From contig NW_015440950.1 in NCBI RefSeq assembly GCF_000150705.2, positions 1,180,372 to 1,244,371 of the forward strand: a stretch of 64,000 bases of DNA. The letters are read 5' to 3'. Positions 1 through 13,151 of the stretch are shown here, in pieces. Both the position numbers and the translations under genes were made by a program. How positions within the stretch are numbered: position 1 is the first letter of the stretch; each line of letters opens with the position of its first letter. The DNA is from Paracoccidioides lutzii Pb01 (lineage: Eukaryota > Ascomycota > Eurotiomycetes > Onygenales > Ajellomycetaceae). A model generated the notes under the pieces. It was not told where the DNA came from. It searched no databases and saw nothing but the letters and a program-made list of their open reading frames with translations.

Positions 1-195
1 GAACGATTGAGGTCTTGTGGGCCAGAGCTATATATCAAGTTTGATATCTTCAGCCCGTTTGGTGACCGGTTTGGGGCAACTGGATTGAAATTCGCCCGCA
101 GTTGGGAACCTGAGATTGCCGGCAACGTCGACGAAGAAACTGGTGGTTGGCCACACGAGGTACTGCTGTGCGGAACGTGGATTGGGGGCAGCTGA
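1..195 (+). CDS. Possible 3' part of a gene entering from the left edge
   Basis: The frame is open from the first base to a stop at 195. It reads like protein (for example FDIFSPFGDRFGATG and SWEPEIAGNVDEE). A GTACTG after the Glu codon near 160 could instead be an intron donor. I do not recognise a family, and 65 codons is short enough to be chance. The start would lie outside the window. Confidence 0.2.
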   Translation, partial: ERLRSCGPELYIKFDIFSPFGDRFGATGLKFARSWEPEIAGNVDEETGGWPHEVLLCGTWIGGS

Positions 196-3100
196 GGATA
201 TGCGTCTTGCATTTTTTGCCCTCTTGTCCCTACTCCCTCCCCGTCCTCAAGGGTGCGGAAGCGTCAAGAGAAAATGGTTCGAAATGAATGTGATTTGGGA
301 AACCGAAAGAAACTTGTGTTTCGTGGAAACGACATATCATACACAGCATAAATTGAATACAACAGGAGTTGGGCGAGGGAGTGACAAGTTCACCGGAGCA
401 TATATTAAGCACGGCCTTTTTTGTTGGTATGGGAGACGAAGCAGCACCTGCAACTGGTTAAGTGAGTCAGCGTCTTAAAGTTACGAAATCCATGCAATTT
501 GCAGGGCGGCTACTGTCGTTTGCTCGGGACTTCATACCCTGGAGGGTCGTAAGAGACTACGACGCGGAACTTGAACTGCGCTTTAAAGTGGGTGGGGGGC
601 TGCTTAACCTCATCACCGTGAGAGAGACCATCAAAAAGGAGTGGGCCACGAGGGCTGATCAGTAAGAGAAAGCCGAGGTTGACCGTCCAGGGTTGACTGT
701 CGAGGCATGAGCACCAGCCGCCAGTTCAAGCCTCTGCATATAACTACTCAATTTTAATATTAATAAATAATGATAGCGGACGATGAAGCGCATCCCCATC
801 AATCTCGAGCGGGAGCCACCGCCCACCAGCAACGGCAAACCGTCTCTGGTCTAAGCTCATGAAGCCGTCTTCAATCCCCCATAGCAGGCCTGTCGGCTAT
901 TCGCCGTTAACTATTGGTTGGATACAAAAAATGCTTAAACAGGAAATAATAGTATTTCTGTAAGTTACCCAATGGTCCCCACTGGAAATGATATTCCGTT
1001 TCCATGAGTATGAAGAAGATCGGATGCAGCTGCAAAGACTGCTGCAATTTTTTTCTAACTCTACTTTCTTTTTCCCTTCTCCTCTTTGGCTGTCAGGGTG
1101 AAGCTTCATTCGAAGCAACACAAGGTTCTGCTAATCCTGACGGGTTGGATGTCACAACTTTTTCAGCCATGCCCAGAAACAAAAAAAGAAACCAGAAAGA
1201 CAACATCAAAGCAAGACGGATTCAGAATTGGCGAGAATTTGGTAAAGCTGATTGAATAACACGCTAATTATTATTAGTCCAATGACTTGCAAAATGACTC
1301 TGTTTATCTTTAAAATAATGGACCCTGGATTTGCGACAAGGGTTTATCAAGAAACTTGATATGAAGTAACTAGTGGCTTGTCCTCTGAACGGTGTTCTGG
1401 GGCTACGATGATCCGTTTTATTTTACCTTCACCAACAAGCAACAAACCCCTCCTCATTAACCAGGGTGGTTGTTGAATCAGCCAACTCCCTGTCAGGACA
1501 ATCAGTATTATCTCCTCGTATTTGCTTTAGAAGACATCAAAATGAATGTTGATGTAGTCGACTCAGTCAGTGAAGTGACCTCGAGGCAAACTTCGAGACA
1601 AGTCTCGGCGGTATCAAAGGGGTATATTAATTTATTGAGTTCGGGTGGTTCTATAAAAAATCACGGTTTGTAGCCTGTCACTGGAGGAGATCGACAAGCC
1701 AAGGGGCAGTTGGTGAATGCTTCGCGTGTTTCATGGCAGCCACATTATCCGTGTGGACCAAGTTCACAATGACAATATCAGATTCGGGAGAGTCCCCGAA
1801 GTTGGTTTCCACCATGATCCAGCTGCTCCTTGAGCACGCTAAAGTCGGACGATAATCGAGCTAGTGCCGCTTGGTTCTTTTCGTCGTTTGCCGAGGTCTT
1901 ATGATTTCTCAACAGCCGATGCCTGTGTTTGAGGTGGGATTGTGATTCATCGAATAACAGTAATGATTTCAGCAAGCTGCAAGCGATAATTAGACAAAGC
2001 CGACCTCAAAAATTACGGCACAAGTGCCCAGCCAGCCAAGGGGCCAGTGGAAACCCTGACATTGGCAACGTTTAAAAAAACTGCACAAGAAATAATGGAT
2101 AATGATGCAGGATTTGTTACTGAGTAAACCCGTTGTTATGAGATGTTTGTTCCCCAAGTGCTTATTTACGATATCCAGTGGCAGACAGCGTGGCTTTTTG
2201 GAAAAGGAGACCATATTGGTTTGATATAGAAGAGTTTGGCACATGGAGGAGCAAGATGATGTTCCCGGGACATAAGAGAGACCAAGGTACCTTGGACGAC
2301 GCAGGGTTCTGTCCTACAGGCTACAGCACGCCCGGGAAAACTTTGGAAGGCAACACAGAGGATTCAAAAGTGCCTCAACGCCAGAGGCAATCGGTTCAGC
2401 CATTATTGGAGCACCCTGCCGAGCACTTGCACTTCCGCTGCGTCGGAGCGCATACACCTGCAGTCGAAACATGTCAGCCGCTCCCCAAGCCAAAATGCGC
2501 AACAGTCTGCCCGGGTTTTGCCGCTTTCCCATGTATCCGATATCCGAAGGAAAAGACCATTACCCCAGACATGGTTCGGGAGACAAGCTTACAGGTTACG
2601 CTAAGCCCATAAGCCAAGCCCTTCATTGCGCAATGGACTGATCCCTATTACGCCGGAGACTCCGGCAAGGCGTAGATAGCAGAAAGGAGATGGCCAGCAC
2701 TTAGGAGGAACATGAGAAACTATCGGGAAAAAAAATCATGATAATATGTCCATTTAATGGACATAGTTGCCAGATCTTGGGGCTGAAACTGTGTGAAAAC
2801 CCTTTTAATCTCACTTTACAGTCAAGAAAGTTGCACATAAGCTGAATGATACGGAAGTTCACTAAGCATTGTGGATAGAACATGGTTTTGTCATGTTTCT
2901 TACTGGCTGCCCTTGTTCACAATCTCCCTTTCATCTTAACACTAAATGCATGAGAGGAGAAGACACTACAATGGAGAGGTTTTGTCTTTCTAATTGCGGT
3001 GAGGTCTTCTGCTTGCAAACATCGCCTTAACATGCGAGGAACGAAACTTTCTCAAAGATCGGCCAATTGTTTGGACTGTAGGTGAACCAAAAGAGAATAA

Positions 3101-3776
3101 ATAATGCGTAATATGCCCATCCACAGTCTGGGAGCAACGCAAAGTCTCAAGGGCGGTTAGAGAAAGAAAATGGGAAATGGGAACCGGCCTCAGGAGGATC
3201 ATCTACCCAAGTCACTCCTCATTACCTCGAGGAGATTTTACATTCTCCATCTAGGATAAGAATAAACCCAACCTTCAAAGAAACTTGAGGCTAAGCATTG
3301 AATTTAGAATTCTGCACCAAGTTGCTCCTCCTGCTGCATCAAGAATCAAGATGCCCCTCTGTTCCTATATTCTGTTGGAAACCACATATCCCTTTTATCA
3401 TCTTCTGTTGATCAGTAAGGAAAGGACCAAATATCGGTGAGAGCAACAAGCCCAATCTCTCCTAGAGAAGACTAGACCATGCATGCAATACTGTACACAC
3501 ATATCGCGAAGCTCATCAAAAGCAAAAAAGAACAATTGCAAGACAGTCAAACCGGGTTTCCCCTCTACATACCCAGGTACTCATTGAACTCCGTTCCCTT
3601 CACTCCTTTCACTGGGACTTCATAATAATTTAGATATCGTAGTAAACTTCCCGGGCATCCCAGTCCATCCCATTCGCAAGAGGTGTTTTGGTTGGCTCAG
3701 CGTAAGTGCCGAAATTTTTACTCCCTGCTCCCCGGCATACCTCGAGTGGTCCATCATATGGGAGCCCATTCGGAAT

Positions 3777-3873
<97 letters not shown>
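3777..3873. repeat. (ACA)n-(ATA)n compound triplet microsatellite
   Basis: About 22 ACA units pass directly into about 10 ATA units. Translations of this block in three minus-strand frames (poly-Leu, poly-Val/Ile, poly-Cys/Tyr) create false open frames of 60-109 codons that are not genes. Confidence 0.95.
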
Positions 3874-3875
<2 letters not shown>

Positions 3876-3890
3876 CACGTAATGTATCTA

Positions 3891-3913
3891 AGTACTCCGT
3901 ATGTACGGAGCAC
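3891..3913. repeat. CTCCGTA/TACGGAG inverted repeat
   Basis: AGTACTCCGTA is followed two bases later by TACGGAGCACT, an imperfect palindrome directly beside the triplet repeat. Similar half-sites occur near 29,260 (GGAGTACGGAGT) and 34,180 (TACTCCGTACG). This kind of palindrome is common in Eurotiomycete intergenic DNA. Its function is unknown. Confidence 0.6.
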
Positions 3914-6427
3914 TGCACATATATTCTCCCTCGCTTCATTGTTGTCCACGGGACCTTCGTCCTAATGATTTAGGTTGCATTGCATTGAGAGGCGGATCTA
4001 TTTACCCACCCTTTGATTAACAACGGGCAACGCTGAACTGAAACGGAAGAGGTGGCAGAGGCCGTAGGTAAAATTCGTAAATCGAGACCCTTTAATTTTG
4101 GTATTCGAAGGATCCATGCTGCACAATATCCCTGGCAGGCTAGAAGGGGCAGCAAGCAGGCTAGCTAGACGCCAACGGAAGACAAATTCATGTTATTTTA
4201 AAGCCCCGTAGATTCCGATTCGACCGCTGTCTTGTGTATCGTCGGCATCCTTCACGACCCGCATGCTCTGGTGGCATAACTAACCAAATCGATGCTCCAC
4301 CTTGTCTGCACAGACAGAGTCGGGTCGCAAGAAAACCCCTGTCTTAGTTTGGGGCTGCAGAGGGTCTGTGTGGCAGGCACAATTCCAACGCTATGACCGC
4401 ATCACTTCATGTCCAGCGGTGCCAGGCAAGGCAGGCATCCATCCCACCCGGCATGGTTGCGCGAAAAACACCCAAGACCTCATGGTTAACCGATGGGCCC
4501 ACGCGACGGTCCATGGGTACAACAATATGGTGCCACAAGTTAAAGAAGGATTTACATCTGAAACAGCTTGTCAGTGACAGGTTGTTGAATCTAGGAAAGT
4601 TAAGCAAGCAAGCAAGCAATAGGGGTTCTGGAGCCGGCGGAACAGCCTTGGTTGACAAAGAACAAAAGAGACCACATCCATCTCCAACTCGTGTTTTTCC
4701 CTATTGGATCCCGGTTGTGCGGTATACATGTGCTACTACTGTACGCAGCGCACTTGGGGTGCACACGATGATTATCGGAACTGCGAAGAAACGAATGAAT
4801 AAGACTGGGTCAGAGCGCTATCGTACATGTAATCTGCATCCAACTCAAATCTTCAGATTTCCAACCTGTTAGGGTTACAGTCGATCATGGCTTTAGAAAT
4901 TTTGAAATATGATTTATAAGTTGCGGCTCACTTGGAAATCAGGATCAACGGGTAAACTTACAGTATTATTTTTTATATAATTAAGTTATTCTACTTACAG
5001 TAACTATTCGTTATAATCATTAGTTTAATGAAAGTCTTGTTAGAAATCTTTTGATTGTTGAGACTTAAGAAATCAAGTGTTTTCTTGATTCTCTTCAAGA
5101 TTATATACGAATTGTAAGCAGATAAAGTGGAGATGTGTCCTTCAGATATGAATCATTGATTTTTGAGTAACCAGATGTCATGCAGCAGGCTGTCACCTTT
5201 ATATTGACACAAAAAAAGGCTCTCAGTGAGATGAGTAATTAGATATAGTGATAAAAATTCTGTGCGAAGAGTTATGGTTGAAAATTTTCAAAAATTGGCT
5301 CTGCATTTTGTCTTGTTAACAGTTTAGTAAGGACCAGGAAGAACAACAAATATCCTTCCCAGCCAGATGGATCAGACGGAATCCTAGTCCGTCTGTTCGG
5401 GGATGGAAATTTGTGTTACCCTTGATGACGGTCATCAACGGCGAACATTCGAAAATCTTGTCATTGGCCATTTCCTACTTACCCGGAAATTCCGTTTTTC
5501 TTTAAGCTAGTTAGTTAACCGTCCTAGTGCATGCCAGCTAAATGACGGGACACTCCCTGTCGCGACGCCAAGTTATTTCCACATTTGTTCCGTACCCGCA
5601 TATGCACGCTTAACCAATTGGCACTCCCCATCCCGGAAACCTGGGGAAACTGTTTCTGGAAAAAAATACAAAAAGTAAGAAAAAATAAAAATAAGAATAA
5701 GAATAATAATAATAATAAAAAAGGCAGTAACTAAAACGATGGCTGGGAACAAACCAGCCCTTTCTCATGACGTGTTGGATGATCGAGTTTAAACACACAC
5801 ATGACAAATGCCTTCGAGGGCTCATCTCAAGTTTCCAATTGATTCCATTCCACGTGTAACCCTGTCCTGTCCACTTTTAGGCAATCTCAGATTGTCGGAG
5901 TAGAACTTGGGAACCGAAATAATAGCTAGGTATTAGCTTTTGGTCGGGGAATTAGAAACGGTGGTATCCCTTCACTGCTTTCGTTCACCAGTCATTGTGA
6001 CACATTACGGGGTTCACAGATGACTTAATCGGAATTGAATATGGAGATCGATAGAGAATTTTTCTTTTCGCATTATTTTGTCTTTTTCCGTTCCTTGTCC
6101 GCATGCCATCACAAAGAATCTTCAAAAAAAAAAAAAAAAAATTCTTGTTCCGGCGTTACCACTTTCAGCAACTGCTTGCTGCCCTGGAGTTATCATGTTT
6201 GTTTAACCATCAGAAAGACGAATCCAAGTTGACTTGGCAAGGTAGGAACTTCGGGCCAGCTTAGCCAAATGCGACTGGAGAAATCAAAAGGACATTTGTC
6301 ATGATTGGGCTTTAGGAAGTATCCAACACCCGCAACCGGTAAGAATGGCAATTACTTCCACACAGAGCGCATCTTAAAAAGGCTTGCAGAGTGTGTTAAG
6401 GGTTTCGAAAGGTCAAATGCTATCGTG

Positions 6428-7284
6428 TCATACGATCTTGGCGCCTTGCCTTGCATTTGCAACCTTCTTCTGTTCCTCTTTCTGTTGCCATTTTTCCATC
6501 ACCGTTTCCAAAATTTTCTTGAACCCTTCCATTTGTTCTTCAATCGTGGATCCCGAAAAGTCGACGTTGCAGCCCACATAGACAGGTTTAGATGTTCTCT
6601 GAGCAAGAGCCCGTGCCGTCCGTGTGGCATAGTCAAGGCTGGAAGGTGACGTGTAAAGCGGTGTACTGATTGTGTTTTTTGGGTTGGTACACTGAAAACG
6701 TTTAGTTAGCATGACATGTCTTTATTATACATATATCTTCGACTTTGCGGTCTAGCACAAGTAAACCATCCAGAGGGAGCAGTTGGGGCTCAGGGGTAGA
6801 GTCACTCAGGCAAACTAGTTCGGAGTTGCAAGTGATGCACAAAATTCCGTTTGAAAGATGAAGCAATGCATCTTTAGCAAGTTTATGGAAATAATTCCAT
6901 ACGCCTACTTCCATCAATTTATCATGGACAGGGTTTGTCATGGACAGATTGATTCAAACTGGAAGACAATACTCGAGCTTGAAAACAAAAAATGATGACA
7001 GATTATTTGCACGTTTGTAAAGAAAGGCAGAAACGTAAGGGGGTCCTGAAAGTATTCTTCTCAGAACATACATCAGGCATTGCGTAGACGAAGCTTCCCA
7101 TCGGCTTAGGTGAATTACTCGACTCTCCGATATTGGTCGTAGTGAGGAAAACTAACGTCGAGGTTGCAAAAAATGTCAAATGAATATGTATCGTCATATA
7201 CGGAGATTTGGGAGCTGGGAACGAAAGTTGTATAGGAGCTATCGAAGGATTGGCTTGGACACGAGATATGGGAGCGGAATCCAT
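6428..7284 (-). CDS. Proteasome assembly chaperone 4 (PAC4/PSMG4)-like protein
   Basis: Exons are 7284-7072 and 6691-6428, joined in phase 0 with a GTATGT donor and TTTTCAG acceptor, giving 158 residues. The first exon carries the beta-strand segment HIHLTFFATSTLVFLTTT. The second starts after the conserved MGSFVYAMPD and contains YATRTARALAQRTSKPVYVG, which matches the PAC4 pattern of a Leu-Ala-Gln/Arg helix followed by a VxV strand (human PSMG4 has LAQRLARKTNKQVFV). PAC4 pairs with PAC3 to guide assembly of the 20S alpha ring. The 380-bp intron is long for this window. The Lys/Gln-rich C-terminal tail is probably helical. The gene is divergent from the methyltransferase at 7563, 278 bp away. 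Family assignment is from motif memory, not a search. Confidence 0.72.
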
Positions 7285-7562
7285 GGCTCTACCGGAGGGA
7301 ATAGACGACCGGTGGAGTAGAAGACGTGATTGGGTTCTTGGACAACAAAAACCCGATCTGTTTGGATCGTAGAAGTTATTGGGTTCTTGGGACTGTTACC
7401 CTTACGGTGTAATTGATCCCCCGACTTGGTTTTTGATGTTGATGCTGTGATAGTACGGTGGTGTGTGAGGTCGAAGCGGGTGAGAAAATCATCACCTTAA
7501 GAAGTTGATTTTAGCTTGGCGCTAACCGAAATATTGGGCCCAAGTAGAAATGATGATAAACT
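7285..7562. promoter_or_regulatory. Shared divergent promoter region
   Basis: 278 bp between the start codons of the PAC4-like gene (-) and the methyltransferase-like gene (+). Both promoters must lie here or overlap the neighbouring 5' ends. Two copies of a TTGGGTTCTTG motif occur at about 7330 and 7379. No clear TATA box is seen. Confidence 0.5.
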
Positions 7563-9203
7563 ATGCCAGTATCAAAACAGGACGATGCTCTTAATATTTC
7601 AATAACGAGCAGAGATATCTGCCGAAGCCCCACCTTATCATTTCCCCAAGGCTTGAACATGGAACGAGACAGAACCAAGGAGGAAAATGTGGAAAGGTGG
7701 GGAGGAGATTTTGATACACTTGCTGATCCGGATGAACGACGTGTGCTCTTTGCGGCTCTCGATTCGTTTAGGTACGCTCCTTGAATAATTTCTGTGTTCC
7801 TGAGATGTGCCCTATCCTCTGTAGAAATACGTTGCTCTTATTTCAACTCCGTTATGCATTACTATGTGCTTTGCAAAGCAGAATTAACAATGCGGGAAGC
7901 ACGCATACTTATATTCACACCATTCCTCAATATAGGATTATTAAACCCATGAGACATCACTTTGTGCTTGCAATGGGGACAATATATATTTACTTCAAGC
8001 TGTCCATCCACTCAATTACACTATCAGATACAGCAAACTAACAAGCACCCCAGACAGTACCGAAGGAGCGCGCATTTAAACATCACCCATCGGCGACGTC
8101 AGTCATTCTATGCTTTACCATCTGCTCATTGGCAAATGCTAGCGAAACCGCCATTTTCTATCTTAGACAATTTCAACCAGGTTGATGACGCAATTGACGC
8201 CAACGCAGAGATCGCGGATGCGATTTTATCTTTCGGTCTGGAAGCCTTTGGACTGCCCGCAAACCCGGATAGCAACGATGAGCGCAGGAACTGGCATGAT
8301 ACGGCCACAGCGTCCGATATCAGCAAGGCTCATTCAACCGTGAAACAGTTATACCGAGACTGGAGCTCTGAAGGAGTCATGGAACGGAATGCCTGCTATA
8401 AGCCGGTGATGAATGACCTTGAAGAACTGTTTGGCTCTCAACCGCATATCAGAGTTCTTGTTCCAGGCGCTGGGCTTGGGCGTCTAGTTTTCGACCTCTG
8501 CGTAGCCGGATATTGTGCAGAGGGAAATGAAATTTCTTACCATCAACTCCTGGCGAGTAACTGGGTGTTGAACCATACACGGAAAGCCAATGAATATCCC
8601 TTATACCCATTCGCTTTGCAATTCTCGAATTTGAAGTCCCGGAAACAGCAGCTAAACAAGGTTATGATTCCCGACGCCCATCCTAGTTCGATTATCGCTT
8701 CACAAATGGAGGCTCCAGATGAAGGAAGAGGGATGGGATCGATGAGTATGTCTGCTGCGGACTTCGTAGTGAACTATGCCAGTCCTGCGCAAAAGGACAC
8801 TTTTCATGCAGTTGCAACGGTTTTTTTCATCGACACAGCTCCAAATCTGGTAAGATATATCGAAGTTGTTTGGAATTGCCTGGTACGCGGGGGATATTGG
8901 ATAAATGTTGGACCTCTCCTATGGCACTGGGAAGATAGGCCTTTCAAAAACGAGTCCTCCAAACAAACTTCTCCTTCGATATCGACTGCAAAGTCGGACA
9001 AACAGCCCGAAGGGATTGGAGAGCCTGGGCATGTAGAATTAACAGAGGAGGAAGTCATTGCACTCATCCAGCAATTCGGTTTCGAATTTGTCAAGAAAGA
9101 TTCCGAGCAGTCCTGGTGTGGCTACGTCCAGGATCCGGAGAGCATGTTGCAAAATTTATATAGACCTACACACTGGGTTGCAAGGAAGATTGCTGATTCA
9201 TGA
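7563..9203 (+). CDS. Carnosine N-methyltransferase-like (N2227/CARNMT1 family) SAM methyltransferase
   Basis: Exons are 7563-7771 and 8054-9203. The split Arg codon joins DSFR to QYRRSAHLNITHRRRQSFYA, a highly conserved N-terminal block of this family. The product is 452 residues, or 420 if translation starts at the Met at 7659, which sits nearer the conserved part. The SAM-binding loop is VLVPGAGLGRLVFD, followed by the acidic EGNEIS strand. Later motifs are VATVFFIDTAPN and GGYWINVGPLLWHW, typical of CARNMT1 and yeast YNL092W. Family members methylate the imidazole of carnosine or related His-containing small molecules; the fungal substrate is not settled. No key residues appear to be missing. 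A 282-bp intron separates the exons. Confidence 0.88.
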
Positions 9204-12200
9204 ATCATAGTTTCGCGTGACGCAAGCTGACATGGCAAATGGATACGGAAGGAAGTTGGAAGCTAAATATAAAATTAAATGGGTTTAACAGCATTCTCGT
9301 TTCCCCTAAAGAAAGTCGAAATTTCGTCCGATCTTGTTCGAGGGGGCTATACACTTCTGATTCCTTATTCAGGTGCTGACAGCGAGTTAATTTGAGTGTG
9401 CAAATGGTTTATCGTCCGCTGCTTGTACTGTATGCTAGTAATGGGCGATGCCCCATTTATAGAGAACCCCTACATATATTTTACCTAGCTCCTCCGTACG
9501 ACATAGATATATACCATATAGTTCCTGCTTTTTTGGCCCTGTTTCAATTCAAGGGGAGATATTATTTTCTAGATATTCTTTGCCTCTATCACTCCGCTAT
9601 GAAAGTCAAATCGCTTACAACTTAATATTCGCATATTGTATCTATATAGAAAACCATTTCATTAAATCGTCAAGCCGGGCCGGATACAAATCTAGAGCTA
9701 TCAATGTAAGACATTGCCATCCATGTACTAGTTGATAAACTCATCCATATGGAGTTAATTTAACTCGCGCCATGCTTTCAGTTTAAAAGGGAATGATAGA
9801 AGATTTAACAAGCAAGAATGGTCTCATTTATATTGGATAAAACAACGATCTGAACATGGATGATGTTGCGTTTTCAAAAAGCGTGGAAAAAGGAGTCGAA
9901 GAGAGGAGAACCGTGCTTTATGAACCTACTTGAGCTGATAGGCCCGGGAATAAGAATGAAAAATATCGAGTCAGAAACCCGACTTGAACCGAAAAGTATA
10001 TGCGGAATATCATGAATCTGACAGGGAAGGACATAGAAAAACAACAAAAATGGTCTTCTCTTGGGCCGCCTATTATATCAAATACGTCATCAATGGTGAC
10101 GTCAATAAGTGGGAATCAATAGCGAAAGTTCCAAGATTGTATATCCAGGGTGAGACAACATATCTCGATGGCATATATAGAGTTAGGCTGGAAAGAGGGT
10201 GGTATGCGATTAGCTGAAGAAGAAGCGCGAGCAGTTTATTCTTCGTTCAAGCAGTGATTTTGATGGTAATTTATAACGCTTGACGGTTTCCTGACATCGT
10301 GGCCCTGCAAGACTATATACACGTCGGCTATCTAAAATGACGCAGCACGACGCACTGCCAGGGACGGTGTCGGTTCCACCGCCATGCTTTCCGCCAACTT
10401 CGGGAAATAAAATGGATTCTTCCAAGGGATAAAGCAATGATGGTAATCCCAAGCAGCCTTGAATATTTGGTGTTATTTTATAGCATTCGAGAAAATAAAA
10501 ACTCTTACCGGAAGCGGAAACACACAGATTTTGGAGGTTTGAATCAAATTTTTAAGAATCCAGCAGAGTCAAACGGCTGTCAGGGTGATATTGACAACTC
10601 GTGAAAAATCTGCGCTTTCCCTTTGGGTCCTGGTAGCCAACCAAAAAAGGCATGTTTTGTTTCTAGTTGGTGATGCGGGAACCTCGCCCTGAACAACATA
10701 TAAATTATACAAGAATGAATATATACCGCAGACATAATTCAGAAGCGGCAGCATCACGACAAGGGGTTAGAAAAATCTGTCAAACTCTTGAGTTCGCCTG
10801 CTAAATTGCTTCTGTCCACGAGTGCATTGCAGGTTTAAAAACCACAGGGAACAAGGTTGTACCCTCCAGTTGGAGTTTTAGAAACAGCGTGATAATGTAA
10901 TCCCTTGGAGCATTTTTTTAAGGGATGCATAGTGGTCTCTCTCTCAGATCTCGATTCACAAAGGCCATTTATTGATCAATTTTGATAGCAATAACGGTCT
11001 GTGAGCTGCATTAAATTGCATCACGTTCAGCTGTAGAACGAATGTATCAATGTATTATTGACAGTTGGATGCGCAAAATGAGCGTTGAGTGATAACTTAC
11101 TACCACCCAGCGGCCCAGCTTGGAAGAATTCGGGAAAAGGTGGGGGGGGGGGGGGGGCAATTGCGGAGTCTACCACTAACCATCATCCTGAAGTCCACAT
11201 CATCTTTGGTTGGATAACTAGTTAGCTATCTAATAGGGATGGGTACCCTTGGTAGGGGGGGAGCTTCTCAGGAACAGAAACTGAACGGGGGCATCCATCG
11301 CTAACGAACTCCGGTGAGCGTGGTTGAAGCAGGAGATGAAAATTGCAAAATATCCAGGTGTCTGTACTGCGTGGTTTAACCGGTCGAGCATTTGGTGACA
11401 GGGCTGCCAAGCGCAGAGCCTCAGGTCAGGTCAGCAACGCCTGGACTTGACGTCTTGGCAAAGCAGACTGACACTTCCCTTGTCACATGCAGCTGAGATG
11501 TATCTCTCCAGGTTAAGTTACTGACGAGACACTGTTCCACGAGGGTATGGATATCGCGGTGGAGCGAAAGATAAATTTAATAAAATTAACACTAAACCAT
11601 ATCCTCGAACGCCCATCAAAAACCAATTGTTGACCTCAGATCGCTGGTGCGTGCTGAGATGGTTAGCCGCAACGGCCAGGTAGTTCTGTGTAAAAATAAC
11701 ATCATGTTTCTATTTTTGTTGCTCCTAGGCCCAGAGTTGACAGGCCGGAGTGGCTCGATAACAAGTCAGTTACCCAGATCCAAGTAATCATTGGAATGAT
11801 GATGGTGGATCAACCGCTTCAAACTAACAAGCAAAGACCCCACCGGCCGGTTCATAACGGAAGTGAAAATACGGCCAGCTTGAGAGAGCCACTTTCACAC
11901 AGAAAGAGAGAATCATCTGGGAGACACGAATCATATATATAACTAACACCTACCTGTACATCGGTCTGATTCTCTCTCCGCAAAATGTCGAAGTACGCAA
12001 GTAACATAGCGGCTTAGCTTTGTCACTCTCTCAATGAGTTTGCAGCAGAGGTTCTTGGAGATACTTGGAGATACTTGCAGCAATGATGCATGCATCCTTC
12101 CATCATCAAGAGAGATTCCGTCTTGCTGACAATAATTAGTGCCCAGGCTGGCTTCCCAAGCCCGCATCCCATAATAAAATTGAGTCTCGAATTCCAAATC

Positions 12201-13151
12201 TCCAACCATTATATTAGTTAGCTATTTACTTTACATAATCCATGTTGGTTGTAATTTTCAGACGGACAACGAAAGGACATTCTTCGCTTCGAAGCACTGC
12301 TCCCTGGTTCAACTAAATAACGGCATCGCTCCTTTTTTTTGCTCTCCTTTTTCTTTCAGTCAATAACTGCTCCCCCCCCCCCATTTTCCCAAGACAAGTT
12401 CAGCCATCAATTGCCAACTAGGAACTCAATTTGTCAATCGCCCACTCCCTACAATTGTCTGCAGTAAGAGAACAAGTGACTTTGCCATACTCCCGCCAAT
12501 CACACAAGAAACGGTTTTTCGTGCTGCTTTCCTCGTGGAATTATAATAAAAATACACGCTGCCAATTCGAAGGCATGAGAAGCAGAGACTTACGAAGGCA
12601 AAAACTATCCCCAAAGAGATCAGCCCTGCGCGTTCGTCCAATAATCCGACTTCTGCGGTAGTTTTTGTTAAATTTAAGACAACGAACGATAGGGAAATAA
12701 ATACTGGTGGATTGCAAAAAAGACAAAGGAACCCCAGGACTGGTTGTTTGTTGCCCATTTACCATCCTCCAGACTCCGCCCTTTTTATTTATTTTGTTTT
12801 GAGATTCTGTTCAGCCGTTCCATTCAATCCTCCCCAAGTCACGGTTCCCCCAACTGTTGGGTCCTCGCCCTCGTAGCAACCAAACTAAATACCACGCAAT
12901 ACACCAATACGCCGCTGTTTTTGTGGGGCTGAGGGTTGGTCTCGTACGGTCATTACGCCATAATACGCCAGCAACAGCCGCCCCCCAGCCTCACTTGCCC
13001 AGGCTTCGTCCGTATCCTTTACTCGGGCATTCCCTCATCCAACGCCCCGTCGCTCGTTTTATCCTCCACCCCTCTTGTTGACCACCCCTCCTCGTTTGTA
13101 TAATATAACCTACGAGAGTCCGTCTGTCATTTCCATCTCTCTTCCCTTTAT
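9204..13151. other. Intergenic, no supported gene
   Basis: About 3.9 kb with only short random frames. It contains a run of 16 G at 11,142-11,157 and 11 C at 12,372-12,382. The last 300 bp before 13,152 are pyrimidine-rich with a TATAATATAA stretch at about 13,099, suitable as promoter and 5' leader of the Hsp70-like gene. Confidence 0.6.

Larger units (their letters stand above)
196..6427. other. Gene-poor region, no supported gene
   Basis: About 6.2 kb with only short, compositionally random open frames on both strands. None joins into a recognisable spliced protein. The longest (144 codons near 2178 and 159 codons near 4393) show no domain, no splice partners and no protein-like composition. 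The stretch holds a triplet microsatellite (3777-3873), an inverted repeat beside it, an A-rich run near 6124-6142 and AT-rich sequence around 4960-5310. Confidence 0.6.

Noticed and set aside
2178..2612. 144-codon plus frame
   Set aside because: It has no domain, no splice partner and a random composition.
3620..3949. Minus-strand open frames of 60-109 codons with poly-Leu, poly-Val/Ile and poly-Cys/Tyr
   Set aside because: They are translations of the triplet microsatellite in three frames.
4393..4872. 159-codon plus frame
   Set aside because: Low-complexity basic composition with no recognisable motif.
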